Shown here: positions 11,085-23,914 of the stretch, in pieces
Layout: each line of letters begins with the position of its first letter
Position numbering within the stretch: position 1 is the stretch's first letter
Assembly: GCA_030248195.1 (NCBI GenBank)
Contig: JASAND010027683.1
Coordinates: 1 to 64,000 of the forward strand
Length of the DNA stretch: 64,000 bases
Direction of reading: 5' to 3'
Source of the DNA: Trissonchulus latispiculum
Taxonomy: Eukaryota; Nematoda; Enoplea; Enoplida; Ironidae
Notes under the pieces: model-generated
Seen by the model: the letters and a program-made list of their open reading frames with translations, nothing else
What the model was told of the DNA's origin: nothing
Database searches by the model: none
Translations under genes and position numbers: made by a program

Positions 11085-11579
11085 ACTAATTTTTTGTTGC
11101 CCGTATTTTTAGTCGTTTTACATTTGAGTTTTTCCTGCTGCGTCTTAGCGTAGCGGATCTCTATGTTTGCTCATACCCGGCCCTGGCACGCCTTCTGTTT
11201 AATAAATAATACTATTACTATGTGTAATGGAATAACTTAGATCTTGCGCTCAAAATGGTTAAAAAGTCAGTTTCTAATTGGTTATCATTCTAAAAGAAGT
11301 TTTTACAGAAAATGGGACTTACGATCTTGCTTATGTTAAGCTTTAGTTTTGATATTGTGTCCAAGCTATAATTAATTGTAATTATATGATTGTTAAAATC
11401 AGAGTTGCCAGCCCCAAATAAGCCCTTTATAAACACTACGAGAAGAAAAGTTTAAAACTATCCTATTACTAGCACAAGAAAAGAGCACCTACAAGCTTAG
11501 TTAGGGTTAGTTAGCCCAAAATAATGAATTATCACACTAGAAGCAATTATATTAGTAATTATAAGTCAATTTCAAAATC

Positions 11580-14500
11580 CCCCTTTCTGAAAGGACGGGT
11601 GTCCTTTCCTTTAGTGACCCGGGTGCGGTTGCCTTCCCCTCCCATCGCCAGAAATTAATAAGAACAGAATAACCATAAAATTCCAGGCATTCCAGTGTTG
11701 GCGTAAAATCAAAAGGTATAACTATCATGGGAAGAATTCAACATCTCCAGTTGAAAAGAATGCACTAATCTTTGTCAGCAGCGTCTAAAAGCATTTTCCA
11801 TTGTTTAAATAACAAAAATTAGAAGATGGTTTAGCCACATAATTGTATAATTATGCCGTACGTAAGGAATTAAAAGTAATAAGTACCTAAGTGCGTTAAT
11901 TTGCAATAATTCGTGTTTTACAATGTTCTAAGGTATTAAATTGTTATTAATCATGTTAATTGGTATTAGTTAGGTTTAATTTATGTTAATTAGCTAATTA
12001 TTACGTAAGAAATAAATTTTTGGTCGATGACACAACTTAGGCTCATATGAAAGAGAAATTTCCCCCATTTCCAAAAATGCAATCCCCACGTTCTAACTCC
12101 CAAAATTGAGTGAGTTATAAGTGAAAAAGTTTTAGTAAGATTAGCTTTTGTTTCGTAATCTTACTTTACTGAAAAGGAAAGTCCTAAAAGTGGACTTCGA
12201 AAAAACCTTTATACTAACTTTCTTTCCTTCTTTCTTTCCTCCTTTCTTTGTTTGGGAGGTTGTCTACCTCCCAGACTACATAGCAGTCAGGTGTACTGCT
12301 GTCCCTTTCCTTCTCTTTTCTTCCCTACGTACGAGAGGCTTGTCCTCAGGTGAACTTTTGTTGGGCCTAGTCCAGCAAAAGGAGGACAACAAAAGTTCGC
12401 CTCAATAGAAGAAAAGAAGTACATATTTTACACGTACACAAAGTTCGGAGGGGGCTTAATTAATTTCCCCCCAATTAAAATTATTATAGAAATTAACTAA
12501 GCATGTTTAGTCAAGTACGTAGAATATCAAAATTCCCATTCTAAGTCTTTGTAACTTACGTAGATTGCGTAAAAGTTGGAGATAAGGGTCAAAATTTGCA
12601 ATACTTCCCCTTTGGTTACGTTTACATGTTAACCAAAGTTTCGCAAAGTTTTGCAGAATTTCAGCACCCAGATATCCATCAAAAATGGGTCAGTTGGGGG
12701 GCAATAATTCGCAAACCTCATTAATTTCAGCTTTTAATGGCTCAGCTGGCTCAACCAGCCGCTGGAGCTCTGTGCAAAAGATAGCAAGTTTCTAGAAAGT
12801 TCTAGAACTTTCTAGAAGCTTTATTCTAAAATGAAAGAGAAATTCCGCCCCCAGTTCGCTAATGACCTGTCACCGAGCTGTCAGCAAAACTGTCAGCTCG
12901 GTCCCCAAAATTTTAAGTTCTTCAGTGTTCGTTTAGCTGCGACCGACAGCGGTCGGATTCTTACTCCCTCTCCCCCAGTGTGTGTTACTTCTCGGACCAC
13001 AGGTGTGGTACGGGAATATAGTAACACACACTCCCCCATAGGGCGCATTAGGACCTTTCTGGCCCACACTGGCCAGAAAAGGGTTGAGTTTACACACGAA
13101 CACTACAAATTAAGGAGCCACATGGGTCTCTTATGCCCGGCTCAGGATCTGCAATCTAGGAAAAATATTAGGGATTTTTTGGCCATTTGGCCCTTTTATC
13201 TGTGCTTTTCGGCCTTCGGGCCTTATTTTTATATATGCAATTTTAGGCCTTTATGGCCAAATTTTTATGGAGTTTTTGTGCCAGCGAGCCCCGGTTTTAT
13301 AGCAATTTTTGGGCCCAAGGCCACATTTTTTATTTCCATAGCATGTTGGACCTCCGGGCCAGTTTTATTTCATGTTTTATTTTATTATTTAATTAATTCA
13401 AAAATTACAGGACAGCTCATGTAAACCCCTCCTGTGCGACGGAGGTCTTGAGATGTGTCCACCTTTTTCTTCTTTTACTTTTCGCGTTTTAGTTCCTTTT
13501 TCATTTACCAAGCCACGGCCTTTTGGCCTAAAATTAGTAGGCCTTTATGGCCAAAATTATTCTCTTTTTTATTTGTCACTTTTGGGGTTATTTTTTGTAG
13601 TTTTCATGGGATTATGAGTGGGACCCCAAACCCCTGATTTTAAGTTAGAGAGCCCCTTAATTACGGCTCTGAAATTAATAAGCTAATTAGAAGAATTAAT
13701 TCCCCACAGCCGGCAACTAGGAGTTGCCGGCCATGCTTTTGTAAAAGGACCGTAACATCTTAAAAGTTTTACAGCTAGTATCATGCTTTCATTTTAGCGT
13801 TAGGTCGGCATTAAAACCATTAGGCGTTAAAAATTATAGGGTATTTTAAAATCAGTTTCAAAACATGATTCATTTTATCTTTAATTTAATTAATTATTAA
13901 GTACTTGTTTAAGAGGAATGGCCGGCTTCCTCACTTTTCGTAGTTTTAATTACTTGTGTATTTAGTTTATTTGACTGTTCTTTGTTGTTAGTAATAATTG
14001 CTTAGCAATTATTACTCACTGGCTTTCATCAAAATTCAAGTTAAATCTTTTCCCAAACTGGTGAAGCTTACATTTTTCCAGTAAAATTTCTTTTATAAGC
14101 AATTCTAAGGAATTGCAAAAGCCATAAAACTCGCGCACAACAAAGTTCAAAGTTTACAAATTTACTATACAAATGAGCCTAAGTTTAGTTTATTAGTTAG
14201 TCTAAGTAGCTAGATGTTTATTAATATGAATGTTTTGTATAATTGAAGTGTGGATGTCTCGTATGATTGAAGTATGAATGTTTTGTAAGTTTGAATTACA
14301 AATGTTCTGTGAGTCTGAAATGTGAATGTTTTAGCGTGAATGTGTTACAAAACTCAGGTGTGAATGTGTCCCAAAAAACTACATAAGGTGGTTATTCGGG
14401 TAAACCTCTCATGAAGCGTGAGGTTCCGAAATTAACCGAGTTTCAAGAATGTTTGGTTGAATGGTTGTAGAATGTTCTGATTTGCGTGTATGAAGAACGA

Positions 14501-17495
14501 ATGGTTTTGTATAATTGCGATGACAACTCACGGAAACTCCCCTTGTACGATAGGGGTTGTGAGGATTGTCAAATCAATATGAATGTTAGTTGAGTGAATG
14601 ATTATTGATAACATAGTTAGCAATATTGGGATAATCCGCGGATTCTAAGGTTTAACAAGTTGCGGTAAACCCTACCACTAATTGCCAAGTTGCAAATCAT
14701 ATTAAACTATATAAATTAAAAGATAGCATTCTAACCAGTTCAAAACGCCAGTCAAAACCGGATTATCTTAATATATAGTAGTGTATTGGTTCTCATCTGG
14801 TGCATGAGACCAACCCTTGTAAATTGTTTCCAAAACTCCTGTATTAGGCAGGAAAATGGTGTGAATGTCTGTTTGTTGTTAAATACTTATGGACCTGAGG
14901 GATATGAGCGTGATAAACAGCGTGAATGAGTACCTACTTCAATATTAGGATAATATGCAAATTAGGTAGTTAATCTAGTCCAGGGTCACGGGGACCCCCA
15001 GAATAAGTTGATACTACCAGGTGGTCCTCGATTCGTCCACGTAGGTTTCCCCGCGAGAAGGGAGTGGACGAATCGCAAATAAAGGACTTCGTGCTGGTCC
15101 ATTTCACCTGTTCAGAGCCAAATTCTGTTCCCAAAATATGTAATATAAATTAGTTAAGTCTATCCACTGTTCGTAATTGTATGTATTAATTAGCTAGATT
15201 TGTGCCAGTTATGCCTACACTTAAAACTTATTTACTAAAACAGCCAAATTTATCTCGAGCTAGTGTTTTATGCAGTGCATTGCAAAATAACTCATACATT
15301 TTGTCAGCCTTTAGCACAAAAAGTAAAAGTTAGTTTTAATCAAGTTGCAAGAATTATGTTATAGTTGTTATTCTTGCCCTCACTCGTTCCCGCTAACGAG
15401 GCAACTAATTTGGGTATAGTTTGTATTTTTACAAAGTATATTATCTCTACAATTCAGACTTTTTATGTCCACCAGTTACTTCAAAAAGGTAAACGTTTTC
15501 TGTCCAAAAATCCTCACCAAATTGGGCTATAAACATCAAATCATACTTTTAATCAATGCAAACAAACAACTATGGGATTTAATGGCATACACGGTGAATA
15601 TCGTTACGTAATCATCAAATAAACCTAAAATCACATAAATCATAGTTAGTTAGAATATTAATACTGTGTAATTACGTAAGAATTGAGGAATACAACGAGA
15701 CGTTCTTCTAATGAGTCAAAAAGGAATGATTTTGTAAATATGCTTTTCTACCTTTGTAAACTTGTTATACAGGAAACAGGTGATTTCCTGTCGCAAATCT
15801 TACGCCTCAAACCTAATTATGCGCAGACCGAATATGACCGTAAATGAATATATGTTGAATCAGCGATTTCTTGCATTCCCATGCAAGAAATCGTCCAAAA
15901 TCTTATATTCGGTGAAATTTTGCCTATAGCAAGCTAATAACGCATAATTGATCACGTTTTATCCCGCTAAGGCGGTTGAAGTGTGCTATTTCTGGTTTTT
16001 CAACAAAATCTCAATCAGAATTGACTAAAGTTCTAAATTTCGTCTCTGAAAGCCTTATAAGTGAGTAATAGTTGCTGGGTTTGATTCCCGCACTTGTATT
16101 TTGAAGTAATGGGTTTTAACCCATTTGATTCAGGTCAGACGAAGCCGCTGCCTGCCAGGATTCTCGGATCAGTGTCTATGATTAGCCTGTGGTCGTCAGA
16201 ATTGGAGTAATTATCAGTAGTGCATCAGTATCAGTCGGACGGAAGTAGTCAGTCAGTATTCAGAACTTAGTCAGAATTGGTTATTGTTGATCCAGTCTTT
16301 GAAGGTACATTGGCGGTTATCAGCACCTGACAACAGTATAAGGCAGAGACAGTCTGGTTCGCGACCTAATCTATTTGGTAATCCTTAAAACCTAACGTTA
16401 CTAGTTGCTCGAGAATCATTTGTACGAACTATCAAAAATATCTGAAAATGCAGTCTTTTGCCCGCTTGTCTGTCATCTTTTCCGACATTATCATCTTCTT
16501 GTTGTCTCTGGCTTAGGCCAACTGTCAAGCTATATTAGAAGAAGAGATTGCTCAGAGAAGAAAGCTAGTGAAAACCGTTTTAAATTAACTGTTTAATTTA
16601 ATTAATAATAATACTTGTAGCCCTCTCCTGGTAACACCCCGCCTGGACCGACCCCTACATTGTCTCTAGTCCACCTGTCCGAAACCACTCGTGAAGCTGC
16701 AGGTGTAGCTTGACGGGATCACCCAACTCCATAGACCGGAACTGTCACCACCGACACTCTGTTAATTTAGCCAATTATTTGTTACATTGAAGCTGTTTTG
16801 TAGTTTACTGTTTGTAAAAGACGAATAGAGAGTAGAGCTGAGTATAACACACACAACACGCAACACTACCTAACGTGCCCAGTCATAATACCTGAAGAAG
16901 AGGACTAATAATTAGTCTCAAGCTAATCATCAACCGGTCAAACCTTAATTTAGCTAAATTATAATCCGATAATCTTTTATCCCTTTAGCATAACTCTCCC
17001 CAACCAAGGGCTGGCAACTCTGGTAAATCGAGTAATCTGTGTCCATTTGAATATTGTAATTCTAATTGAAGTTAATAATTGTTTTGAAGCCGTACTGTCC
17101 CCTTTAATTATAATCATATTGTCCTTAGTAATTAATAAATTAATCTTGTTGTGTGCAAATCGTAGTCTACATTTCAGCTGCTGAAAAGAGATCCAGGTGA
17201 GATCTCCCCAGAAGTAATAAAAGGTAAATTGTTCAGATCTAAGTCAGATCTGAACTCAGAATTGAAGACTAACAGTCTGATCTTAGTTTTGACCTGTTGC
17301 GCCAGAACTTTCCTATCCATACTCCAGGTGCGATTGGATAGAGCCGAACTCCTCTTACCTAAACGAACTCACAATAGTAACCCTAACAGGTTAGCTGTAG
17401 AGATCCCCGATTTTGGCAAACTACCTTTCGGGAATCTGCTACATAAGTTTGTCTGCCTAGGCAAACGCGCTAACCTTCCGTGTAAGTGAACCTCT
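11580..17495 (+). repeat. Long structured non-coding repeat family, copy 1
   Basis: The sequence is colinear with 32500-38930 (copy 3) and, inverted, with parts of 24040-28470 (copy 2). Shared landmarks in order are: GAAAGGAC hairpin (11589), CTTTGGTTACGTTTACATGT (12611), CTGGCC...GGCCAG hairpin (about 13060), GAGGAA...TTCCTC hairpin (13913-13932), TAATAATTGC palindrome (13991-14015), CCCCTTGTACGATAGGGG (14539-14556), the CACGGGGAC...GATTCGTCC stem (15029-15075), ACAGGAAACAGGTGATTTCCTGT (15769-15791), stem 15865-15892, ATGGGTTTTAACCCAT (about 16108), CTGGTAAC..CCCGCCTGGACCGACCCC (about 16628) and a 3' double hairpin (17402-17466). Open frames inside (for example 12831-13424) are not conserved between copies. 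Ends are approximate, with no LTR, TIR or target duplication established. Confidence 0.75.
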
Positions 17496-18069
17496 CATCC
17501 AAACGACCCCATTCTAGAAATTGAATCAAATCAATCGAATTTTCTATTTCTTTCAACTCAGTTCATTACATATGGTATAAGATAGGGCTAGTATGTTTTG
17601 TGGGAAATCTTGTCTTTCATTCCAAAGAACGTTTGTTTCCGATTTATATTACGCATATACATGTATGGAGATTACTTTCAATTGCTATATTGGAAACTTC
17701 TTATTCTCTGTTCAGATTGATGACTCAGCGTTTTAGTTAAATTTTTGTCATTAACATCTCAGCCAAGATTTGTTAAATGCAGGAAGCTTTCAGAAACATA
17801 TGCTAGTATACAGACAAATGCTGAATAGTTAAAACTTTATTTTGATATAAAGGTAAATTTTTCAAGCTTTGAAGGAAATCTTCAGGCAATATTTTGCTCG
17901 TACATTTTGTGTAGTAAGCAAGAGCTCTCTTATAGAATAATTAGCTGCGCAGCAGTTTTCCATACAATTACATAAATGTCCGTCCAGCGGAAACTGAAAC
18001 TTTGCACAAAATCTTGCTTGTTTAGATTTCGGAATTTTGGAAAAGAATTATGCAGTGCAGTGCTAAACA
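17496..18069. other. No gene recognised; probable 5' region of the GPCR
   Basis: AT-rich sequence between repeat copy 1 and the GPCR start codon. No TATA box close enough to be convincing was found. Confidence 0.4.
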
Positions 18070-19164
18070 ATGAGCACCGACGATGTCTTTATATTGTGGA
18101 ATATAAGCAGAATTAATGGAACGTTACTACAAACTCCGACTGAAATTGAAGACTACTATGGTCAGTACAAAAGTGCCCTCTGTTTGGATAGAGTAATGCT
18201 AATTATCATGTCAGTTGCTAATCTAATGAACGGGTTATCCGGTGCAGTTGGTTATATTTTAGCAATAATCATTTTGTTATCTAGGGATTTCACTGCAGTC
18301 GGCTTTATATACCATCGAGCACTGGCCTATATCGAATTGGTTCATATGGGCGTTTGTATGGAGGCGGGTATCAGAGGTCTGATAAGCTATCACCGACAGT
18401 TTTATGTCTGGGTTTGGCTGAGCACTTATCTGGGCTGGCGTCTGGGCAACAGTGCAGCTACGGCTGCCGATATGATTACGTTAGCCATTTCACTGGAGCG
18501 CAGCTGCGCTCTTTGGCTCCCCTCAATATTTCCAAAAATCAATCGAGAACCAGTTGCACGGCTATTGATCGGTTTGTCGTGTGTGACGTCCCTTTTCTAC
18601 CTGCCGACAGCTTTTAAATATACAGTCGTTTTCGACACCTACAATCAAAGTTATGTGACTAAGATGACTGAATTCTCTAGAACAGCATTTTCTAAGTTTG
18701 TTACGACTACACTAAGCACTTTGGAACTTTTCAAGGGTGGAGCAATTTCAGTGCTAACAATTGCCATAGTCTGCGGATTCATTCGAAGACGTAGATATGT
18801 GAAACCCAACGGATTTCTGAAGCAGGACATGCTACTGTGCGTTTTGCAGTTTTCTTTAGCTATACCCATCACTGTAAATTTAGTACTATTTGTTACATTA
18901 ATGAATGCTTCAGCTGTGATAGGCAAAGATGCTGTAGAAGGTATCAATTATATCCAAGCCTTGCGCGAACTATGGAAATTTAAAGGAATTTCATTGTTGA
19001 AGCTGCTTGTCTCAGTATCAAATAACGCCGCTCATTGCACGAATTTTTACCTATATTGCATGTTATCGCAACGATTTCGCCGAGCTGTGCATCACCTGTT
19101 TCGTAGGGGAAATGGTGTTAACTGGAACGGAGGCCCATTTGTTGATCCTAAGGAATTAGTTTAA
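18070..19164 (+). CDS. Rhodopsin-like (class A) orphan G protein-coupled receptor, intronless
   Basis: A single 364-residue exon has seven hydrophobic segments (about 43-70, 80-104, 116-142, 162-181, 217-238, 254-278 and 306-331). The N terminus has two N-glycosylation sequons (N11, N16). The end of TM3 reads ERS (143-145) where most class A receptors have DRY, followed by CALWLP in loop 2. The TM7 motif is NFYLY (325-329), a degenerate NPxxY without proline. The basic QRFRRAVHHLFRR that follows fits helix 8. The receptor would sit in the plasma membrane; the ligand cannot be inferred. AATAAA is at 19306-19311, 140 bases past the stop. Departures from DRY and NPxxY suggest a divergent, lineage-specific receptor. 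Confidence 0.8.
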   Translation: MSTDDVFILWNISRINGTLLQTPTEIEDYYGQYKSALCLDRVMLIIMSVANLMNGLSGAVGYILAIIILLSRDFTAVGFIYHRALAYIELVHMGVCMEAGIRGLISYHRQFYVWVWLSTYLGWRLGNSAATAADMITLAISLERSCALWLPSIFPKINREPVARLLIGLSCVTSLFYLPTAFKYTVVFDTYNQSYVTKMTEFSRTAFSKFVTTTLSTLELFKGGAISVLTIAIVCGFIRRRRYVKPNGFLKQDMLLCVLQFSLAIPITVNLVLFVTLMNASAVIGKDAVEGINYIQALRELWKFKGISLLKLLVSVSNNAAHCTNFYLYCMLSQRFRRAVHHLFRRGNGVNWNGGPFVDPKELV

Positions 19165-19621
19165 TTGAAATCAAAGGTTTCAATTAGTGAAATCAGCAGT
19201 GAAATCAGAAATGAGCAATTTCAGAACGTACACTGCGAAACTGAATGATGTTTTTCTATTGTATTGCATTTATTATGCATAGTAATTTTTCATTAATTGT
19301 TAAGTAATAAATCAGGCTTAGGAAGGAGAAAATTGTGTAGACCTATATAGATTTACGGATCTTCAACTTTACAGGACTCACATGCCTTTGCTCTAATCTT
19401 TAACAGCAACCAATGTGACAGTTAATGTTAAAGCTAGTGGTCGGGCATTGTTGTCAGGTTCTTTCTTAATTTATGCATAGGATTCACAGTTGTTTTCAAC
19501 TGACTGTACTAAATTTTAATTGGACCAACAATGACTGCAAGTATAACTACAGGCACAACTACAAAACAAAATTTTATTTTATAAAAAAATAATAATTTTA
19601 TATAAAAATTATAAAATAATT

Positions 19622-22600
19622 TTATCTTGGCAAGAATCCAGGAGACGTCGGATCGTCAGTTTCCCACCGAAATACAGATTCACCACTATAGTGAGCCTTT
19701 CCGGTGACTTCTACGACTACTGAAGGATATTCTCCCACGGTAGTCGTCTTCAGGACTGAGCCTAAAGACAGACCAACGAAAGACATAATTGAAAGTATTC
19801 TCGGTTCAAAGCGAAATATAGAATACAAATAAAATCCAGACAATAATTATACCGAGCACCATACATTAATATAGGGTCGGGTTCTGGGGGGGCTTGTACC
19901 TTGTACTGAAATTTTGAGGGGGGTTTGTAGCTCAAAAATAAATTAACTGGAATTTTCAAATTTTGCAATTCTGCAACAAAAGCTTCTATTTTTAGAACAA
20001 ATTTCAAAATATTGGGGGATTTCGACGAAAACAAACAATTTTTATTGAAAAATTCCGTCGAACCCGGAAATTTTTTAAATTTTAGTGGAAAAACTAATTT
20101 TTTCCGGCCATTTTTGTCTACCCCGTGTCCTCGATGATGGTAGGGCTTGTAGCTTGTCCGGGTTGGAGGGGGCTTGGACCCCCCAGACCCCCCGCGTTAA
20201 CGTATGCCGAGCACAGTGGGTAACCTCTTTATTGACCTGTTGTGGCGAGCAGTATAGTGAAGAGTTTGAATTTGCTTAGTTTATTACCCAAAACCAAGAG
20301 TGCATAATTGCACTATTATTAAGAAGAAGAGTAAGCCGCTAGAGGGCTTCTCTTCACTGCATTGCGTAACGGTGCTCCGACCACAATACGCGAATGTTCC
20401 CCCGTTTGGGGGGGGTCGACCAAATCGACATCGCATACCCCCCCTCCGTTTGGTGGGGGGGTAGCCAAAAAGAGGTCCCCGTTTGGTGGGGGGGTAGCCA
20501 ACAGCCAATCAGATTGCAGAAACCCCCCCTCCGTTTGGTGGGGGGGTAGAGCAGAGGATTACGGTAGTTTTTGTTCTATTCGAAAATGGGTCCCCGTTTG
20601 GGGGGGGGGTCGCTCAAGCAGGCTAAGTTTTGCTCATTCTGATTGGCTGTTGGCGACCCCCCCCAAACGGGGACCACTTTTTGTGACCCCCCCCCCCAAA
20701 CGGGGACCCCTTTTGCATACCCCCCCACCAAACGGGGACCTCTTGTGTCGACCCCCCCCCCCAAACGGGGACCCTTTTTCAAAAGCCAGAACCAGTCTGC
20801 TCTACCCCCCCACCAAACGGGGAGGGGGTTTCTGCAATCTGATTGGCTGTTGCCTACCCCCCCACCAAACGGGGAGGGGGTATGATTTGGCGACCCCCCC
20901 CCCAAACGGGGGAACATTCGCGTATTGTGGTCGGAGCACCGTTACACAATGCCAAGAAGAGGAGCCCTCTAGTGGCTTACTCTTCTTCTAATATATAGAA
21001 GAAAATCATGGACTCTTGCCAAAACGTTTCATCCTGGAGATATGCAATTGTTGAAATGCAATTCTAGTCTAAAAAACGAACATATATACCTTTTGTTCAT
21101 ACCTGCACTATTATTTGATGGCAGATGTAGTATAGGGAATGGAGAGAAAAAAGAAGGGGAGCATGATTTTAAGTTTAAACGAATGCACTAGTTTTATTTT
21201 AGCAATTTGAAGAAGTTTTATTTTAGCAAATGCATAGGTATAGTAAAATTACCGGTAAATTCAGATCCGTTGACTGCACTAACAAAAGTAACAACTTGAT
21301 TGATCTTTACCAGTCCTTTGGCATACATAAGGGCCAATCTTGCAGTTACTCCTGAACCGGTCGGGCACCGATCAATCTACAACACAAAAATAAGGTGCTC
21401 AAATGATAAAGCTTTTAAGAAATAATTGAAAATTAAGTGAAAATAGCGAAACTAGAAAAGGTGAACAGGTGTCGTGTCGTGGTGTCGTGTCGTGAATAGG
21501 GGGTTGATAAACTTCAATTTCAAGTTTGCTATTGCTCCACCTCATTAGCTAACTACTGTCCTTAAGCACTTGCAATTCGATTCGCTATTTGTACCTTCCA
21601 TATTCAGGGACTGTGGTTGTGTACCCACCAGACATTTGCCGAAGGCCGTTGTGTGAAAGGGTTAAAACAAGAATATTTTTCAAATATGGTTATTTGAAAT
21701 AAGGTTATTTCCCAACTTGCGCACACAAACTAAAAAGTAAGAACATCTGTCTGGAGTTGGATTGTAGCCTGTTAGAGGGCAAGTGAAATCAGATCTGGGA
21801 GGGGACTGAAATTCTTTCAGCCGCAAGTATGCTCATTATATCATAAATTTGGGACTTCTGCTGGTTACTCCAAACAAACGACCCCTCTTGAAACATTCTT
21901 GAAACTATAGTCAACTGTTGCACTCGCAGTCGGGTTTTGCACTTGGGCGGGATTGATTTGGGTTATCTCTAAAGAAAGATGGATGTACAACTTTCAAGTT
22001 TTCAAACCGGGCAGTACATCGAAGTGATGACAGAAATAAAATAATAATAATAATGATACATGATATACAAAGGAAAAAACCAACTTTATTAAATGCGGTA
22101 TCAGTAAAACCGTGGCATAATTATAACTAATAATCCGTAACGACTGCATAATTATTATGGCTATGACATTTCCCATTAAACCGGAATGCCATTATCTTTT
22201 ACTTTCTCACGGATTAGGACAAAACGCTGTCAGAAGTGGTCGGAAGGATGAGTTTGGAGAAGACATGTAAAATAATTGCCGCAAACCGGCCTGACATTTC
22301 AGTTGAAGAAATTTGTGGGAAGCGGTGAGCGACCTCTTTGAGTCTGAGTTCTGCTGGACTCAACCCTCCAATCTCTCAAGCACACGTATGCTCACAACTT
22401 ACCGCATTGTCAGCAAAAACGCAGACATTCTTAGTTCGATTCGGGCCCAAGTCTTTTGTGAAAATTACTCCGTAAACAAAATTTACTCCTTCATTTTCTG
22501 GATGCTTAACCTTCACCCCACTGGATATGACTTCTAAACAAGTAAAAAATATGGATTAATAAGTATGGATTAATACCAGTTGCAAAAATAGGTGCTAATC

Positions 22601-23914
22601 TGTGTAAGTTTGTTTTCGTTTAGTAATTTGTTTTGGAGGACAATCCTGCTGAATGGATTCCAACCATTATGTCATATTTTTCCTTCCATACGTTTTTTCA
22701 TTTTACCTACATACCTTTTCAGTCTACATTAAACTCGACCACTGCAATCTGTAAACCTACAGTTTCTGTTTTGTGTAAGTCTCTTTCAATCTTTACCTTT
22801 AATTAGTGTAGCTAATTCAGCGATTTTGTTCCAGTTAGGAATATCCAAATCTACACCTGCTTGGTCAGCTGATACAATTGCATAAAATGTGCCTCCATAA
22901 GCAATGTCGACTACAAGATCGCCTCCAATTGGTATATGTAAATCTTAAAAGAATGAAAAACAAATAAATAGGCAACGATATTTCTGGTATAACATAGTTT
23001 GATTACAAACGGTTCACAAATTGTACCTGTACAATTTAAATTCTCAAATTCTAAATTTTATATTGCAGTTATCCTTTCACCCAAGAAATAGAAGCTTCTA
23101 TGAAAAGTCTATTAGAGCTCATTCGTGGAAGTGCTTAGCTTGTTGCACTAAGTACCTTCAGTGTGCACAAAAGCTGGAACACTATGAAAGCGAGTTTTCC
23201 CATTGAGAAAGGCGTTGTCACTGAAGTGGCAAAATGCTACGACTTGGCCGCAAGGGCAGTCAATCTTCACCAGTATATCCCCCTTGGGGTCAGGTTTTTC
23301 CTATGAAATAGTAAAAGCCAACAGTTTACTGACCTTATGATAAGAGTTTTTGTTCGTTTATAAAATCAAGTCCCAAAACAATCTGCAATGTTTTTTCGAG
23401 TGACGACTTCTGTTTAAGTCTGTGTTTATGTTCATTATGTGTACTTTATTATTATTATTAATTATGTGTACTAAACTCATTAAATTCACATTTGACAATT
23501 TTGTGGTTTTTTGTCCGGGCTATCCAAGATCGACTTTGCCCAACTGTACAGAAATTGAACGATGGCAATATTTCTAACCTCAACAATGCCCTTGTCGACC
23601 GCATATCTTGCTAACGCAATAACTGCGTGACCACACATAGTGCTATAACCTTCGTTGTGCATAAAGATGGCTCCAAAATGAGAGTCCGGATTTTCTGGTG
23701 GCACAATAAATACTCCATACATGTCTTTGTGGCCTCGTGGTTCCGACATAAGACCCTGACGAATATGGTCATATTTTTCGCGCAAAAGCGTTCGTTTTCT
23801 CAAAATTTTGGAATCTTCTTTGGACACAATTTCTTCTGGCAAACCACTTTCTACAATTCGCAGTGGCTCTCCGCCGGTGTGCATGTCACAACAGCGAATT
23901 ACAGATGGATTCAT
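19622..23914 (-). CDS. L3HYPDH: trans-L-3-hydroxyproline dehydratase (proline racemase family), six exons
   Basis: Exons on the minus strand are 23914-23579, 23300-23156, 22943-22797, 22533-22403, 21376-21253 and 19761-19622. All introns are GT-AG, phases agree and the total is 1,023 nt (340 residues, close to the roughly 354 of human L3HYPDH). The start MNPSVIRCCDMHTGGEP is the family's N-terminal substrate motif. The first catalytic cysteine is C94 in STMCGHA. The second catalytic position is threonine (T259 in DRCPTGSGV), not the cysteine of true proline racemases. Cys/Thr is the signature of the dehydratase, which removes water from trans-3-hydroxy-L-proline to give pyrroline-2-carboxylate, a collagen-breakdown step in the cytosol. 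The C terminus GSVLKTT...DDPTSPGFLPR is complete. Intron 5 (19762-21252) holds two repeats. Confidence 0.92.
19860..20206. mobile_element. 347-bp MITE with CATAC..TTAA termini and 8-bp target duplication (copy A)
   Basis: The left end CATACATTAATATAGGG and the right end CCCCGCGTTAACGTATG are imperfect inverted repeats. CCGAGCAC flanks the element directly on both sides (19852-19859 and 20207-20214). Subterminal GGGG/CCCC blocks occur near both ends. A sister copy of almost the same length is at 49637-49984. The 8-9 bp duplication suggests a Mutator-like or hAT-like origin. It sits in intron 5 of L3HYPDH. Confidence 0.8.
20322..20989. repeat. Large foldback with alternating G- and C-tracts (CCCCGTTTGG units)
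   Basis: The terminal inverted repeat AGAAGAAGAGTAAGCC (20322) / GGCTTACTCTTCTTCT (ends 20989) continues inward through GGTGCTCCGACCACAATACG and its inverse. Both arms then carry several CCGTTTGG(T)GGGGGGG units on one side and CCCCCCC(A)CCAAACGG on the other. An inner pair, CCAATCAGATTGCAGAAA with its inverse, completes a hairpin of almost the whole 668 bases. The open frames through it on both strands are composition artefacts. It lies in L3HYPDH intron 5. Confidence 0.85.

Noticed and set aside
12831..13424. 197-codon open frame in repeat copy 1
   Set aside because: Not conserved in copies 2 and 3, starts within a shared non-coding block and shows no domain; the nucleotide hairpins explain the conservation better.
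11402..17021. CAGAGTTGCCAGCCC (11402) and GGGCTGGCAACTCTG (17007) as terminal repeats of a giant hAT
   Set aside because: Homology between repeat copies continues more than 400 bases past the right motif and the flanks show no 8-bp duplication.
20362..20991. Open frames of 113-209 codons on both strands of the G-tract foldback
   Set aside because: Pro/Gly repeats produced by CCCC and GGGG tracts; mirrored on both strands.
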